This document shows, piece by piece, positions 23,771 to 34,676 of a stretch of 64,000 nt of DNA; position 1 is the stretch's first letter; each line of letters opens with the position of its first letter. The DNA is from Dillenia suffruticosa (lineage: Eukaryota; Streptophyta; Magnoliopsida; Dilleniales; Dilleniaceae). Position numbers and translations under genes: made by a program. Below the pieces are notes generated by a model. The model did no database searches and was not told where the DNA came from. It saw only the letters and a list, made by a program, of their open reading frames with translations. The DNA is taken from NCBI GenBank assembly GCA_033439265.1, contig JAVTVX010000020.1, forward strand, positions 14,278,001-14,342,000, in the 5' to 3' direction.

Positions 23771-24389
23771 GATGGAACTAAACGGTTGTTAAGGAGATTG
23801 TTACCCATGCACACGTTTTTATGTTAAATGGTCAACATTGCAAATTTAAATTCTAAAATTACCCCCAATTCAAAATAAAGTGTTTTGAGTGGAAGAACAA
23901 AACTTGTTCTTCTGAAACTAAGTGAAAGTATCCTATTTTCTTAAAATCTTCTAAACATTTACTAAATATTTAAGCATATTTTGTTTAAATTTTTGAAACA
24001 TTTCTTCAAGATTTGTGAAGGTAGCATCTCATTCCCAAATTTTTACATATTCATATAAAACATTATGCCGAGATTTGGGGGGTTTATACTGTTTTTCAAA
24101 TCTTCTTGTTTTTTATAACTCGAAACATAGATTATGTTGCATCATTTATCTTATTTGAAAAATTTTGGGTTGCAACTAAGTTTCCCTCAACATCCATTTT
24201 CATATTATGCCTAGATTTTTTGTTACGCTCAAAGTCTAGATTTTAGTTGCATCCTATATCCAATGTGAAAAACTTTGAGTTGCATATGTTTTCATCAGCA
24301 TCCATTTTCATATTATACCAAGATTTTTTTTTGAATTGTGGTGTAATGTATTTTTTTTCTCTTTTTGAATTTTTTTAAACAAATTCAAA

Positions 24390-24796
24390 ATGTCTTTTTC
24401 AAGCACCAGTGGAGGACTGAGAGAACCCAGATACCAATATCGAAAGTGTGATTGTGACAATAGGATCATCCTAAAGATAGCGGAATCTGAGAAACCTTCA
24501 AAGGGTTACATACTTTGTGAAAGAAATAAATGTGGGTTCTTTGCATAGTGCTAGTCAATAACTAGAGAAAGGGAAAGGATTTAGAAGCAATACAGCAGAG
24601 CAAAAGTAATGTATAGGCAAACTTGGAGTACTGATAGCACATTCGAGAGTTCCAATTTTGATGGTGCAATACATAAAGTTGGAAATGATTTAACTTGGAT
24701 GCTAGGTATGGAAAGGAATTTTAAACTGATATGAGACTTGTGATTTTCTCCATTGTAGTAGCTCTCTTGTCACTTGTAACATGTTGTGCAAAGTAA
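24390..24796 (+). pseudogene. GRF-type zinc-finger protein with C-terminal membrane helix (second MULE gene)
   Basis: The frame opens at ATG 24390 and runs 52 codons to TAG at 24546-24548, where the family normally has a Trp. It contains the GRF-type finger: Cys at residues 20, 22, 43 and 48 (KCDCDNRI, YILCERNKCGFF), with the glycine and double Phe in place. Similarity continues past the stop, through the Q-TWSTDS region. After a frameshift comes a 21-residue hydrophobic peptide from ATG 24731 to TAA 24794-24796 (MRLVIFSIVVALLSLVTCCAK), a clear membrane helix. Small plant proteins with a GRF finger followed by a helix are a known family of unclear function. No other host-like gene lies nearby and its position inside the TIRs makes it part of the transposon. 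The stop and frameshift mean it is dead. Confidence 0.7.
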
Positions 24797-26280
24797 ATGT
24801 TGGTTGTTATCTATTGTGATTTTGAGTTGCAATTTCTCTTGTTAGTTGTTTTCTTCGTAATTTAAATGTTGGTTAATATAGGAAATGGTTCCTTTTCTTG
24901 AATTGTAAGTATAAATTATGTAGCTAAATCCAACACAATTTATTGAATGTTGATTGTGCAATGTCAATGTTGCCACTGATGCAGATGCTTGTGAAGACCA
25001 AGGTACACTTGTAATATGTCAACCAATTTTAAGTCTTGTGTTGACCAATTGAGCAAAATTACACAAAACATGTCCACATGCCCAAATCCCTTGTCGACAT
25101 GAATAAAAACAACAAAGAATATTTTTCTAAGTAACACTATGTCAGCATGTCCGACATCATATCGACATAAAATAACCAAAAATCATTCTGAACTATTTCT
25201 TGTCAACCTAAGTAAAAATCTATCAACATGATATACAAATTGGTTGACATGTTCAATAAAATTGGTCAACTTGTTACTTATGTCAACCTAATCACCTTAA
25301 ATGTTGACCTATCGATATGCATGTCCACCAATTTTTGTCCACAGGTTTACCAATTTAAGACATGTCAATCTAATCACTTTAAATGTCAACCTGTCCATGT
25401 GCATGTCCACCAATTGTAGTCCACAAGTCCACCAATTTAAATCATGTCAACTTGATTACTTTATGTGTCGACCTAAAAGTTAAAATACACCAACCCACCT
25501 TCATATGTCGATCAATTCAAATGTGTTATGTCCACTAATTTGTTTTAAAATAGGATCATGTCGACCTGAAATCCTTAATATGTAGACAAAGTCTATTAGT
25601 TCTTAAATATAGAGATGTCAATGTCTCACTGTAATCATGTTAACACACTAAAATATGTCGACCAATATAAGCTCTCCATGTCCACCAATTAATCTTGAAA
25701 CAAAAACATGTCAACCTGAAAATTATAATAGGTCGACAACCTCTTGAACAGAAAAGATCAAAAGGTCAACATGGAGTTGTTCAATTTGATTAGGGATATA
25801 AAATTGATCGACATGCCAATATAAATTTGTCGATGAACCAAACTTGTTGACCTAATATATTAATACATTGATCTGACCAATAAATTTACAATACAAAAAT
25901 TTGAATCCGAATTGTTGCACTTATTAAAATTGTTGACCCGAAAATTATCAGAAACAAAATTTCAAATATGGCATAAACACATGCATGTACACTTGAAAAT
26001 ACTATTAGCACAGAAGCATTTCACACATATCAAATACATATTCCAAATACATGTTCACATCAATTAGCATAGAAGTACAGAAGCATTCCATATACATGTA
26101 CACTTGCAAATCAACAACACTAATTTTTTATCAAATACATATTCCAAATACAAGTTGTTCATATCAAATACAAGTTCCAAATAGTACTAGCATCTTAATT
26201 ACATATACCAATTGTTGAGCAACTCAATTTCAAGAAACTTCACAAACTATATAGCAATTCAAACATACCAAACTAGGCCA
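24797..26280. other. MULE interior between the two genes, with degenerate tgtcaacc repeats
   Basis: No coding sequence is recognised. From about 24990 to 25900 the sequence is full of tgtcgacc/tgtcaacc/tgtccacc words, including a tandem repeat at 25280-25525. A smaller repeat of the tagcacagaagcattcca kind lies at about 26000-26100. This is the 3' flank of the transposase gene. Confidence 0.5.
25280..25525. repeat. 82-bp tandem repeat in the MULE
   Basis: Units start at 25280, 25362 and 25444 with atgtcaac/atgtcaat. The first two are similar along their whole length and share tgcatgtccaccaatt. The third diverges after about 35 bp. The two parallel short frames seen across it are a consequence of the repeat. 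Confidence 0.7.
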
Positions 26281-26343
26281 CTAGATCAATGAATTCAAGG
26301 GATCTATTAGGTGTTTTCCCAATCCTTGTACTCCTACGCAATC
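26281..26343 (-). pseudogene. Detached C-terminal end of the MULE transposase
   Basis: When the gypsy element and one target duplication are removed, a minus-strand frame crosses from 37629 into 26343. It continues for about 20 codons to the stop TAG at 26281-26283. This places the Tekay-like insertion in, or just at the edge of, the last coding exon of the transposase gene. The frame before the junction may itself follow an intron, so the reading is a model. Confidence 0.45.
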
Positions 26344-26348
26344 GTCTG

Positions 26349-29005
26349 TGTCACGCCCTAAACCGGGGGTATAAGCAGCTGCCCGTTACCCTGGATGCCG
26401 GCTGTATTTTTACAGAAAATCAGACAGAATCTCTCCATATTTCGGAGGTCTTCAAAGTACAATTTGACCTGTATAATTCACAATCATCATGTCAATCAAA
26501 TAAAAGGGTCATCTCGGCCTCAAGATAATGAACAAAACCACAGCAGACAACCAGAACAATGCAAGGCTTTTTAATTACTAACAGTTCTAGCCATAGACCT
26601 CTGCTATTATGCCTAACTAGAGTATGAGCAACCGCCATACCGAGTAGGCCTAAATGTACACGGCCCATTTCCAATTCCCAAGTAAAATGCTTACAGGTAA
26701 AGTTTATACAATGTATAACAATTTTAATATGAACAACTTGTGGGAGTTTAAACAATGTACAACAATTTTCCAAGTAAAAATTTTTAAATGCTTACAGATG
26801 GCTCAATGTAAGTAAAATGTGGGAGTTTCCCAAACAATGTTCATAATTTATACAGTTATCCCATATAAATGTACACGGCCAACTACGGATCTCAGTGTCA
26901 TGATCTCGTAGGGTCGAAATAAAATAAGGATTTCAAATTTTTATTTGAATTAAATCTCACCATCATGAATATCGAATCCACCAATATGCTACGAAAACCT
27001 CTAGAGTCTGTAATGTCGCTCTATCACAGTAATCCTGTCTGAGGAAGGTAAAAAGAGGGGTGAGTATTAAGGAAAATACCCAGTGAATGAGAGGATTAAT
27101 ATCAAGTATAAATAGTGTGGGTGAACCATTGGAGTGTCAAACAATATTATTCGTAACAATAATTTACATTTCACAGTAAAATATGATATGTTTAGCAATT
27201 TGAAATTATTTAACCAATCACATGATATCAAGCATATATGCATCCATTCAAATTCAAGTATTATTAGAGCAAACCAAAAAATAATCCTGGCAGAGGTCAA
27301 CCATGACTAAAGATAGGCACATCGGGGGTTTTATTATACATAAAATTCAAAAGTGGCTCTCTACCCAACGTTGGCCATGAGTTCGCTGGGTCTAGCTCAT
27401 CATCATGTATAGGACCCCGTCCGGTGCTAGACGGTGGCGTCACACACGTCCTCCCCCTTACGTGGATTCAATCGGCCGTGCCTATAGCTATTAGATATAT
27501 GACGTTTGCGGATACCTCCTGCAGAAGCGTATTCGGGCAACCCGATGTCTCTATAAATGCCTTTCGTAGTTACGGAATTTATCAAAAAATATCATCCCAT
27601 CACAAGTGCGTACCTGGCCCATATAGATCATCTCATCACAAATGGGCACCCGGCCCATACAGATTATCAAAACATTTTAAATCCGTATGCCAATACAATC
27701 ATCAAATCATTTCAAATCCATGTCAATACGACAGTAGAATAGAAAACATATCTGGTTTTCAAATAATGGCACAATATCATTTCATTTCAAACTATGGATG
27801 TATAGTCATCGGAAATATAAATTTATGACACTCCAAATGTCACAAAACAACTTTTGAAATTTAATATCATACGTCGAGTCCATGCATATCGAAAACATGT
27901 TTTATGGAAAATACGGCAGAAACAAGTTTTACTATTTCATGCAAGAGATTAGAGTAACACTCACATTTTTAAGGAGGGTGGTCACTCTCTATTTTCAAAA
28001 TATATCTAATCTAACTCCTCGAGTTTCCAAAAAGATTTCTCTAATCAAATCATCACAATTTAATATCAAACAAAAGTCTAATAAGGAATTTTCAATTTTT
28101 CTTTCCAATTTAATACAACCATAAATTAACAAAATCTCCTTTCTAGATTCCTATTTCATCAATTTTGAATCATTTGGCTCACAAATGATCAAATTTCTAA
28201 TATTTCTCATTTTTGTTAATTTTTCTCGAATTAAACATATTTCAGAATATATATGAATATAGATTCCGATTCTAAATTCAACCTAAATTCGATAAAATCA
28301 ATTCAAATGTTGAACTGATTGCATTTATCTCACCTAGGGTTCCTCAGATCTCAGAGCTAGCTTTCGTTTGCCCGTCGAATTGGTTTAAAACCTGTAATAT
28401 TTTCACATTTGAAACTATATTAGCAACTAACTCAAATTCTAAATACCAAACCCTAGAACTACAACAAACGCAGCAGTTACCAGTAGTGAAAAAGCCATAA
28501 CCTAGGGTTCCGGGGTCGGTTGATGACTGCAGTTTGGGCTTCAGCTGGGGTTGCAGCAAGGGGGCCCGCGTGTAGGAGAGCTCTCGAAGGAGAGAACAGA
28601 TCGCGGACTCGCGGGATCGCGGCCTGTCGCAGGCTGGTATGCTCGCGGGTTGGTGCGCTCATGGGCTGAAGCGCGCGCTCGTGAACTAGACTACAGTCAC
28701 GCGCTCATGGAAAATCGCACGCTGTGGCGTGCTCACGCTGTGGTACGCTTGCGCGAGGAGGATCGTGCTGTGGCGCGCTCGTGCTCGTGCAGGAAAGCTT
28801 GCGCTGCGGCGTGATCGCGCGGGAGGGAGGGGTAGCGGTGAGAGAGCGGCGGTTTTGGGCAAGGGAGGGCGGCGGGTCACGGGAAGGGGAAAAGGCGGAG
28901 AGAGAGGGAGAAATTAGGGTTAAAAGCCATAATCTGATTGGGTAGGTGGTGTTGCGTTGTGGCTCAAGACACAACACTCCTCTATTGTGTTTTTTTTTTT
29001 AACTC

Positions 29006-29038
<33 letters not shown>

Positions 29039-29349
29039 CATTTCTTTTTATAAATAAATTTACAAATAATTAAATTTGTAAATAAAAAAAATTTAATAAA
29101 TGGTTGAATATATATATATATATATATATATTTTTATATATTTTTATATTCATTTTACACTAAAATTCGCGAATACGACAAAATTTAAAATATACCAAAA
29201 ATTCAATTTAAATACCCAAAAATAAAAAATCAATATAAATAAATAAAATTTCTCTCCACACACACATATATATAGACTGAAGAATATTTATTTTTATATA
29301 TTTTTCGAGAATAGTACACTATTACTAACACCGCAGTGTCTGTGTTACA
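26349..29349 (-). repeat. 3' LTR of the Tekay-like element
   Basis: This pairs with 34677-37623. Notable parts are a segment related to the other gypsy LTRs (the CCAACGTTGG word near 27365), a GC-rich block at about 28545-28900 made of cgcgggctcg/gcgctcgtg runs, a (tta)n tract at about 29006-29032 and an (AT)n tract near 29109. Long frames in the GC-rich block are compositional. Compared with the partner LTR it keeps about 60 bp that are missing near 34826. Confidence 0.8.
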
Positions 29350-29398
29350 TTTTCTAAACCCCCTAAAAATAAGTTTCGTTCTCGAAACTAAAAGAAGG
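29350..29398 (-). other. Polypurine tract region of the Tekay-like element
   Basis: On the minus strand the end of pol (stop at 29401-29399) is followed by a purine-rich stretch containing ttttagggggtttagaaaa directly before the LTR start. This is the expected position of the plus-strand priming tract. Confidence 0.6.
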
Positions 29399-32300
29399 CT
29401 AAACAGTAAACAAATGGAGGTACTGTCTCCTAATAGCCTTCTCGGGCTCCTAGGTCTTCTCCTTGATCTGGTTACTCCTCCACAAAACTCCAATGAGACT
29501 TCTTTGCTCCGCAGCTTTTTGACCTGCCAATCTAAAATAGCCACGGGCTGAACCGGAAGACTAAGGTCCTCTGGTAACTTAATAGGTGGAGACTCAAGTA
29601 CATGAGAATGATCGGCCAAATACTTTCTGAGTACTAAAACATGGAAGACGTCATGAATACAAGATAGTTCATCTGGCAGCTCTAATCTGTATGCTATACT
29701 CCCGATCCTTTCAAGGATATGGAAGAACCCAATATATCTGGGGCTCAACTTGCTCTGCTGTCTGAACCGTATAACTCTCTTCCAATGAGATATCCTCAAG
29801 AAAACCATATCTCCAGTGGCAAACTCAAAAGGTCGCTGCCTACAATTGGCATATGCCTTCTGTCTGTCCTAGGCGGCTTTTATCCGCTCATGGATGACCT
29901 TAACTTTATCCTTCATTTTCTCAATTAACTTGACACTGCTAAGACGTCGCTCTCCGACCTCATCCCAACATATCAGGGTGTGGCACTTCCTGCCATACAG
30001 TGCCTCATACGGGGGCATCCCTATACTGAACTAATAGCTATATTATATGCAAATTCGACCAATGGAAGGTGTCGATCCCAACTACCCCGGAAATCCATCA
30101 CACAGGCTCTCAGTAAGTCCTAAAGGGTCGAATGGTCCTCTTTGACTAACCATCTGTCAACGGATAATAGGCCGTACTAAAATTTAGCCTTGTGTCCATT
30201 GCCTCCTGTAATTTGGGCCAAAACCTAGATGTGAATCTAGGATCTCTATCTAACACTATCGACACAGGTACTCCATAAAGTCTAACAATAGTGTCAATGT
30301 AGAGACGTGCCAACACATCCAAAGAGAAATCGGTACGAATAGCAATGAAGTGGCAGACTTCGTAAGTCTATCTACAATCACCCATACGGCGTCATGCCGT
30401 GCTGATGTCCGAGGCAGTCCCATCACAAAATCTATCGTGATATGTTCCCACTTCCACTCAGGAATGGGGAGGGGCTGCAATGTACCAGTCGGCCGCTAAT
30501 GTTCGGCCTTCACCTGCTGGGAAACTAAGTATCTAGCTACAAAATCTACGATCACTCTTTTTATCCCGGGCCACCAATAACTATCTTGGATAGTCCGATA
30601 CATTTTCATGCTACCTGGATGCAAGGCATAAGTGGAGGAATAAGCCTCCTCAAGAATAGCCCTATGAAGATCACTCTCGGTGGGAATGCAAACCCGCTCT
30701 CTGTATACAACTAGTCTGTCATCGCGGACTTGGAAGTCTCCACTCTCGCCTCTACTGATCTTCTCAAGATACTCTAGAGCTCCTCATCTGACCCCTAAAA
30801 CTCTTTAATGCGATCAACCAAAGTTGGCCTCACCTCAAATCGAGTTAGTAGTGCTCCTTGATCATCACTAGTCAAATGACTCCGAGTATAGGGAGTCCCA
30901 TCAAACAAAAGAGGTAAGCACCTCTCTGTCATAGTAGAGGGAGAAGAGGAGGATGATGAGTTTTAGCTCAATACATCTACCACCACATTTGCCTTTCCCG
31001 GATGGTAATCAATGATAAGGTCGCAGTCTTTTAATAACTCCAACCATCTTCTTTGTCTGAGGTTCAACTCCCACTGAGTGAACAAGTACTTTAGACTTCT
31101 GTAATCCGTGAATACTCTACAAGTCACCCCATATAAGTAATGTCGCCATATATTCAAGGCAAAGACTATGGCGGCCAACTCAAGATCGTGCATCGGGTAA
31201 TTCGATTCATGTTTCTTCAACTACCGAGAAGCATATGCAATGACCAGACCATCCTGTATCAGAACACAACCCAATCCCTGTCGGTTAGTATCACTATACA
31301 CTGTATATTCCCAACTGCTAGTAGGAAGGGTTGAAATAGGAGCAGATATCAACCGTTGTTTGATCTCCTGAAAGCTCGTCTCACAACGTCATCCCAAACA
31401 AACTTGAACCCCTTACGGGTCAATTTAGATAATGGAGCAACTATCGAAGAAAATCTCTCTACAAATTGACGATAATACCCGGCTAAACTAAGAAAACTAC
31501 GGATCTCGGTAACTGTCTGTGGCTGCTCCCACTTCAATATAGCCTCAATCTTTCGCGAATCAACATAAATACCTTTCGCAGAGACAATGTGCCCCAAAAA
31601 TCCTATTTGTCTCAACCAAAACTCACATTTCGAGAATTTGACATATAACTGCTTCTCACAGAGTATTTGTAATACCACCCGAATGTGCTGAACATGATCT
31701 TCATCACTCCGTGAATACACCAAGATGTTATCGATAAATACGATGACAAACCGATCCAAGAAATAATGGAAGACTCGATTCATCAAATCCATAAAAGCAG
31801 TCGGGGCATTAGTTAACCCAAATGGCATGACTAAAAACTCATAGTGGCCGTATCGGGTGCGAAAGGCTGTTTTGGGCACATCTCTAGTCCAAACCCTCAA
31901 TTGATGATAACCCGAACGGAGATCAATTTTTGAGAAAACCATAACTTCCAGTAGTTGATAAACAAATCATCTATACATGACAGGGGATATCTGTTTTTTA
32001 TGGTGGCTTTGTTCAACTGTTTATAATCCACACAAAGTCGAAGTGTACCATCTTTCTTTTTTACAAATAACACCGAGGCACCCCAGGGTGACGTGCTCGA
32101 ACGTATAAACCCCTTGCTTAAAAGTTTCTACAACTAAATCTTAAGCTCTCTCAGTTCAGCAGGCACCATTCTGTATGGTAAAAAATAAAAATAGGATCGG
32201 TCCCCGATACTAGATCAATCTCGAAATCGAACTCCCGAACTGGTGGTAATCCGAGAAGCTCATCGGGGAACACATCTGGAAACTCCTGTACCACAGAGAC

Positions 32301-33000
32301 ATCTTCAAGTCTTGGTCCCTCAACAGTGGTGTCGAAAATATAAGACAGATAAGTCGCACAACCCTGGCGTACGAAGCGTCTGGTCTTTATAACAGATATA
32401 ATACTGCGAGACAATACTCATCTCTCATCCCGGAATACTAACGGTGGCTGCCCAAACCTCCGAAACTCAACTTCCTTCATGTAACAATCCATGGAAGCCC
32501 GGTATAAACTCAACCAATCCATCCCTAAGATGGCATCAAAATCCATGATAGGGAGCAGAATCAGATCTGCCTCCAATACCGCCTCCCCAATACCGACCTC
32601 ACAGCCCTTATAGACTGTATCTCGAATGATATACTTGTCAGAGGAGTGATTACTATAATCTCCTCATCATGTGGTGAGAGAGGCCTATCAGAATGGCGAG
32701 CGAACGTATTACTCACATATGAAAAATCCGACCCGGTATCTATGAGAATATGGGCGTCAATGTCGAATATTCGCATGGTACCTAAAAGATTAAAGGTATC
32801 TAAAATGCGAAGAAAAATAGACATCTTTATATATATATCTAACTAGTTAAGTTTTTAAAACTTTAACTAGTCAAAACTGTATATCTATATCATGTTATAC
32901 AAAATCTCAAAAAGAGAGTACAACTAAAGTACTGTACTGAAGGGTCTACGGGAGGATTACCCATAATAATATCAGGGTTTACCTGTGCGTCCTCCTGTGT
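29399..33000 (-). pseudogene. pol of the Tekay-like element: protease, RT, RNase H, integrase, chromodomain
   Basis: Protease: ILIDTGSDFSYVS near 32740, active site intact. RT: EFPDVFPDEL near 32300, then after a frameshift the core at 31942-31349 ([27 protein letters not shown]). Its catalytic box reads FIDN, the second Asp changed to Asn (codon 31727-31729). RNase [21 protein letters not shown] near 31190, then FTDYRSLKY. Integrase: WEHITIDFVMGLPRT near 30440, followed by frame breaks. The GPY-like end and linker (LSPRYIGFFHILERIG to QLRSKE-type residues) lie at 29808-29500. A chromodomain remnant lies at 29500-29400, behind a frameshift and with a stop at its conserved Trp. The chain is the canonical chromovirus order. 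Confidence 0.85.
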
Positions 33001-34373
33001 AATCGCAAACACATGAGCCTGGACCTTAGGCTACTGTCACGATGGTCCTGGCACTGTATTACTCCCGGCTGTAGTTCGAAGAGTTGTAAGAGCTGAGTGC
33101 GCAGGTACCCCCTGCTGGCCTGTGCCAGAAGTACCAGTACGACCCTGAGAAGTCTATCCTCCTCAACCTAACTCTGGACAAGTACTCTTAATGTGACCTT
33201 GCTTCCTACACTGGAAGCAAGTAACTGGTACTTTACATGCTCCAAAGGGATGGTGGTTGCCGCATCTACGGCAGAAAGGTTGTTTCTGTGTAGTAGACTG
33301 TGTAGAGAATTAGGGGCTGGTACCCCAAAACCTTGGGGTCGAGGTCCCTGTCCTGGTCCTGCTGGTCTGAAACTGAAAGAACCCCCAGGATGTCCAAAAC
33401 CTCTATCCCTCTTTGAAAACTGTCTACCCGGTGACCCATTCTTCCTTTTCTGGTGACTCTCTCTCTGCCTAGCCTCAGCTCGGACGATCTCCTCTACCCA
33501 ATATGCTGAATCAATCATCTCTGATAGTGTAAAAGAGGAAGTCTTCGTCATATACTTTCTAATGCTCAATTAGAGGCCATCTTCAAACTTGAACCTCATC
33601 TGAACTGGTGTAGCCATATCAGGGACAAAGGCCACTAGTCGTTTAACCTCAGTCTCATACTTTGAGACTGACCTAGTCCCCTGGCGTAAGTACAGAAACT
33701 CCGTCCTCATACGATCTTGCTGGAACGGGGTGAAATACTTGTGGTCAAACTCGTGTAGAAAGTCCTCCTACCGTAGGGTCTACGTAACACTATCACGGAT
33801 AGCCTCCTACCACGAGAGGGCATCTCCGTCGAGGAGTCTCTCAGCAACTCTCAACCAGAGCTCCTCTGTCAACCCCAGATCAGTAAGGATCCTGCGAGTC
33901 CTGTTGATCCAGTGCTTCGCAGCTACGACATCACTAGATCCTAAAAATTCTATGCATCCGAGCTGTCAAGACTCTTTCACCAACTGAGTAAACTCATGGA
34001 TGCACCTCAAAGTAATCGATATCTCATCGGTCAGAGTAGAAATAGAAGGATCGGCCATCGAAGGATGAATCGGTGCCATAGGTGCAGGTATGGCCGCAAA
34101 TGCAGTCGCTGGAGTTTATAGTGGAGGTAGTGGCATCTGCGCCCCAAATCTACTGTACCACTCCTACCACTGCCTTAAGATATCGAATGGTGGTGGAGGA
34201 ATCTCGGCCGTAACAACCAGTGGAGGTGTTGGGGGTGGTGCTGGTGAGCGTCCTCGAGTAGAGGAAGCATCTTCTGGTACTTGTGGAGCCTCGGGTGCCC
34301 TAGGTACATCGGGCACTGGGGGACTCTCGGGTGGTGCAACTATAGCACCGCGCCTATCACGTGTAGGTGGCAT
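33001..34373 (-). pseudogene. gag of the Tekay-like element
   Basis: It starts at ATG 34373 with a Pro-rich segment (to about 34170). An in-frame stop after residue 69 is followed by the conserved capsid region (HWINRTRRILTDLGLTEE, then the ALSWWEA-type motif with its second Trp lost to a stop, 33900-33790). Next is the SIRKYMTKTSSFTLSEMIDSA segment (33569 on) and a basic Gly/Pro-rich linker. Two closely spaced Cys-rich modules follow near 33270-33190 (CRRCGNHHPFGAC and CFQCRKQGHIKSTC), the second a proper CCHC zinc knuckle. Several stops interrupt the gene. Confidence 0.75.
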
Positions 34374-34657
34374 AATTATGCAAAAAGAGTATCTTTTTAT
34401 TATGTAGAAATCAAGAATTAGGGTTAGTTACGAGTAACTAACCCCTCTAAAAAGAATTTGAGTTATGAATCAAAGCATTTGAATGCGAAATAATGGGTTA
34501 GGTGCATCATGTATCTAACCCCCCAAAAAATGGATGAACTTATATGCCTATGGCCAAGTATAAGACTTTAAATGACTATATGAAACTCTCTAATGTATTG
34601 AGAACTTTTAATATACTTCAAAAGAGTTCTACTACTATCCTTTCTCTAACCTAGACG

Positions 34658-34669
34658 GCTCTGATATCA
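34658..34669 (-). other. Primer-binding site of the Tekay-like element
   Basis: The plus-strand gctctgatatca is, on the minus strand, tgatatcagagc, which matches the initiator tRNA-Met site TGGTATCAGAGC with one change. It lies 7 bases inside the 5' LTR boundary at 34677. Confidence 0.7.
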
Positions 34670-34676
34670 ATAGAAC

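Noticed and set aside
25280..25525. Regular repeats that might suggest a CRISPR-like array
   Set aside because: The units are direct tandem 82-bp repeats that diverge along their whole length, without conserved short repeats and unique spacers, in plant DNA.
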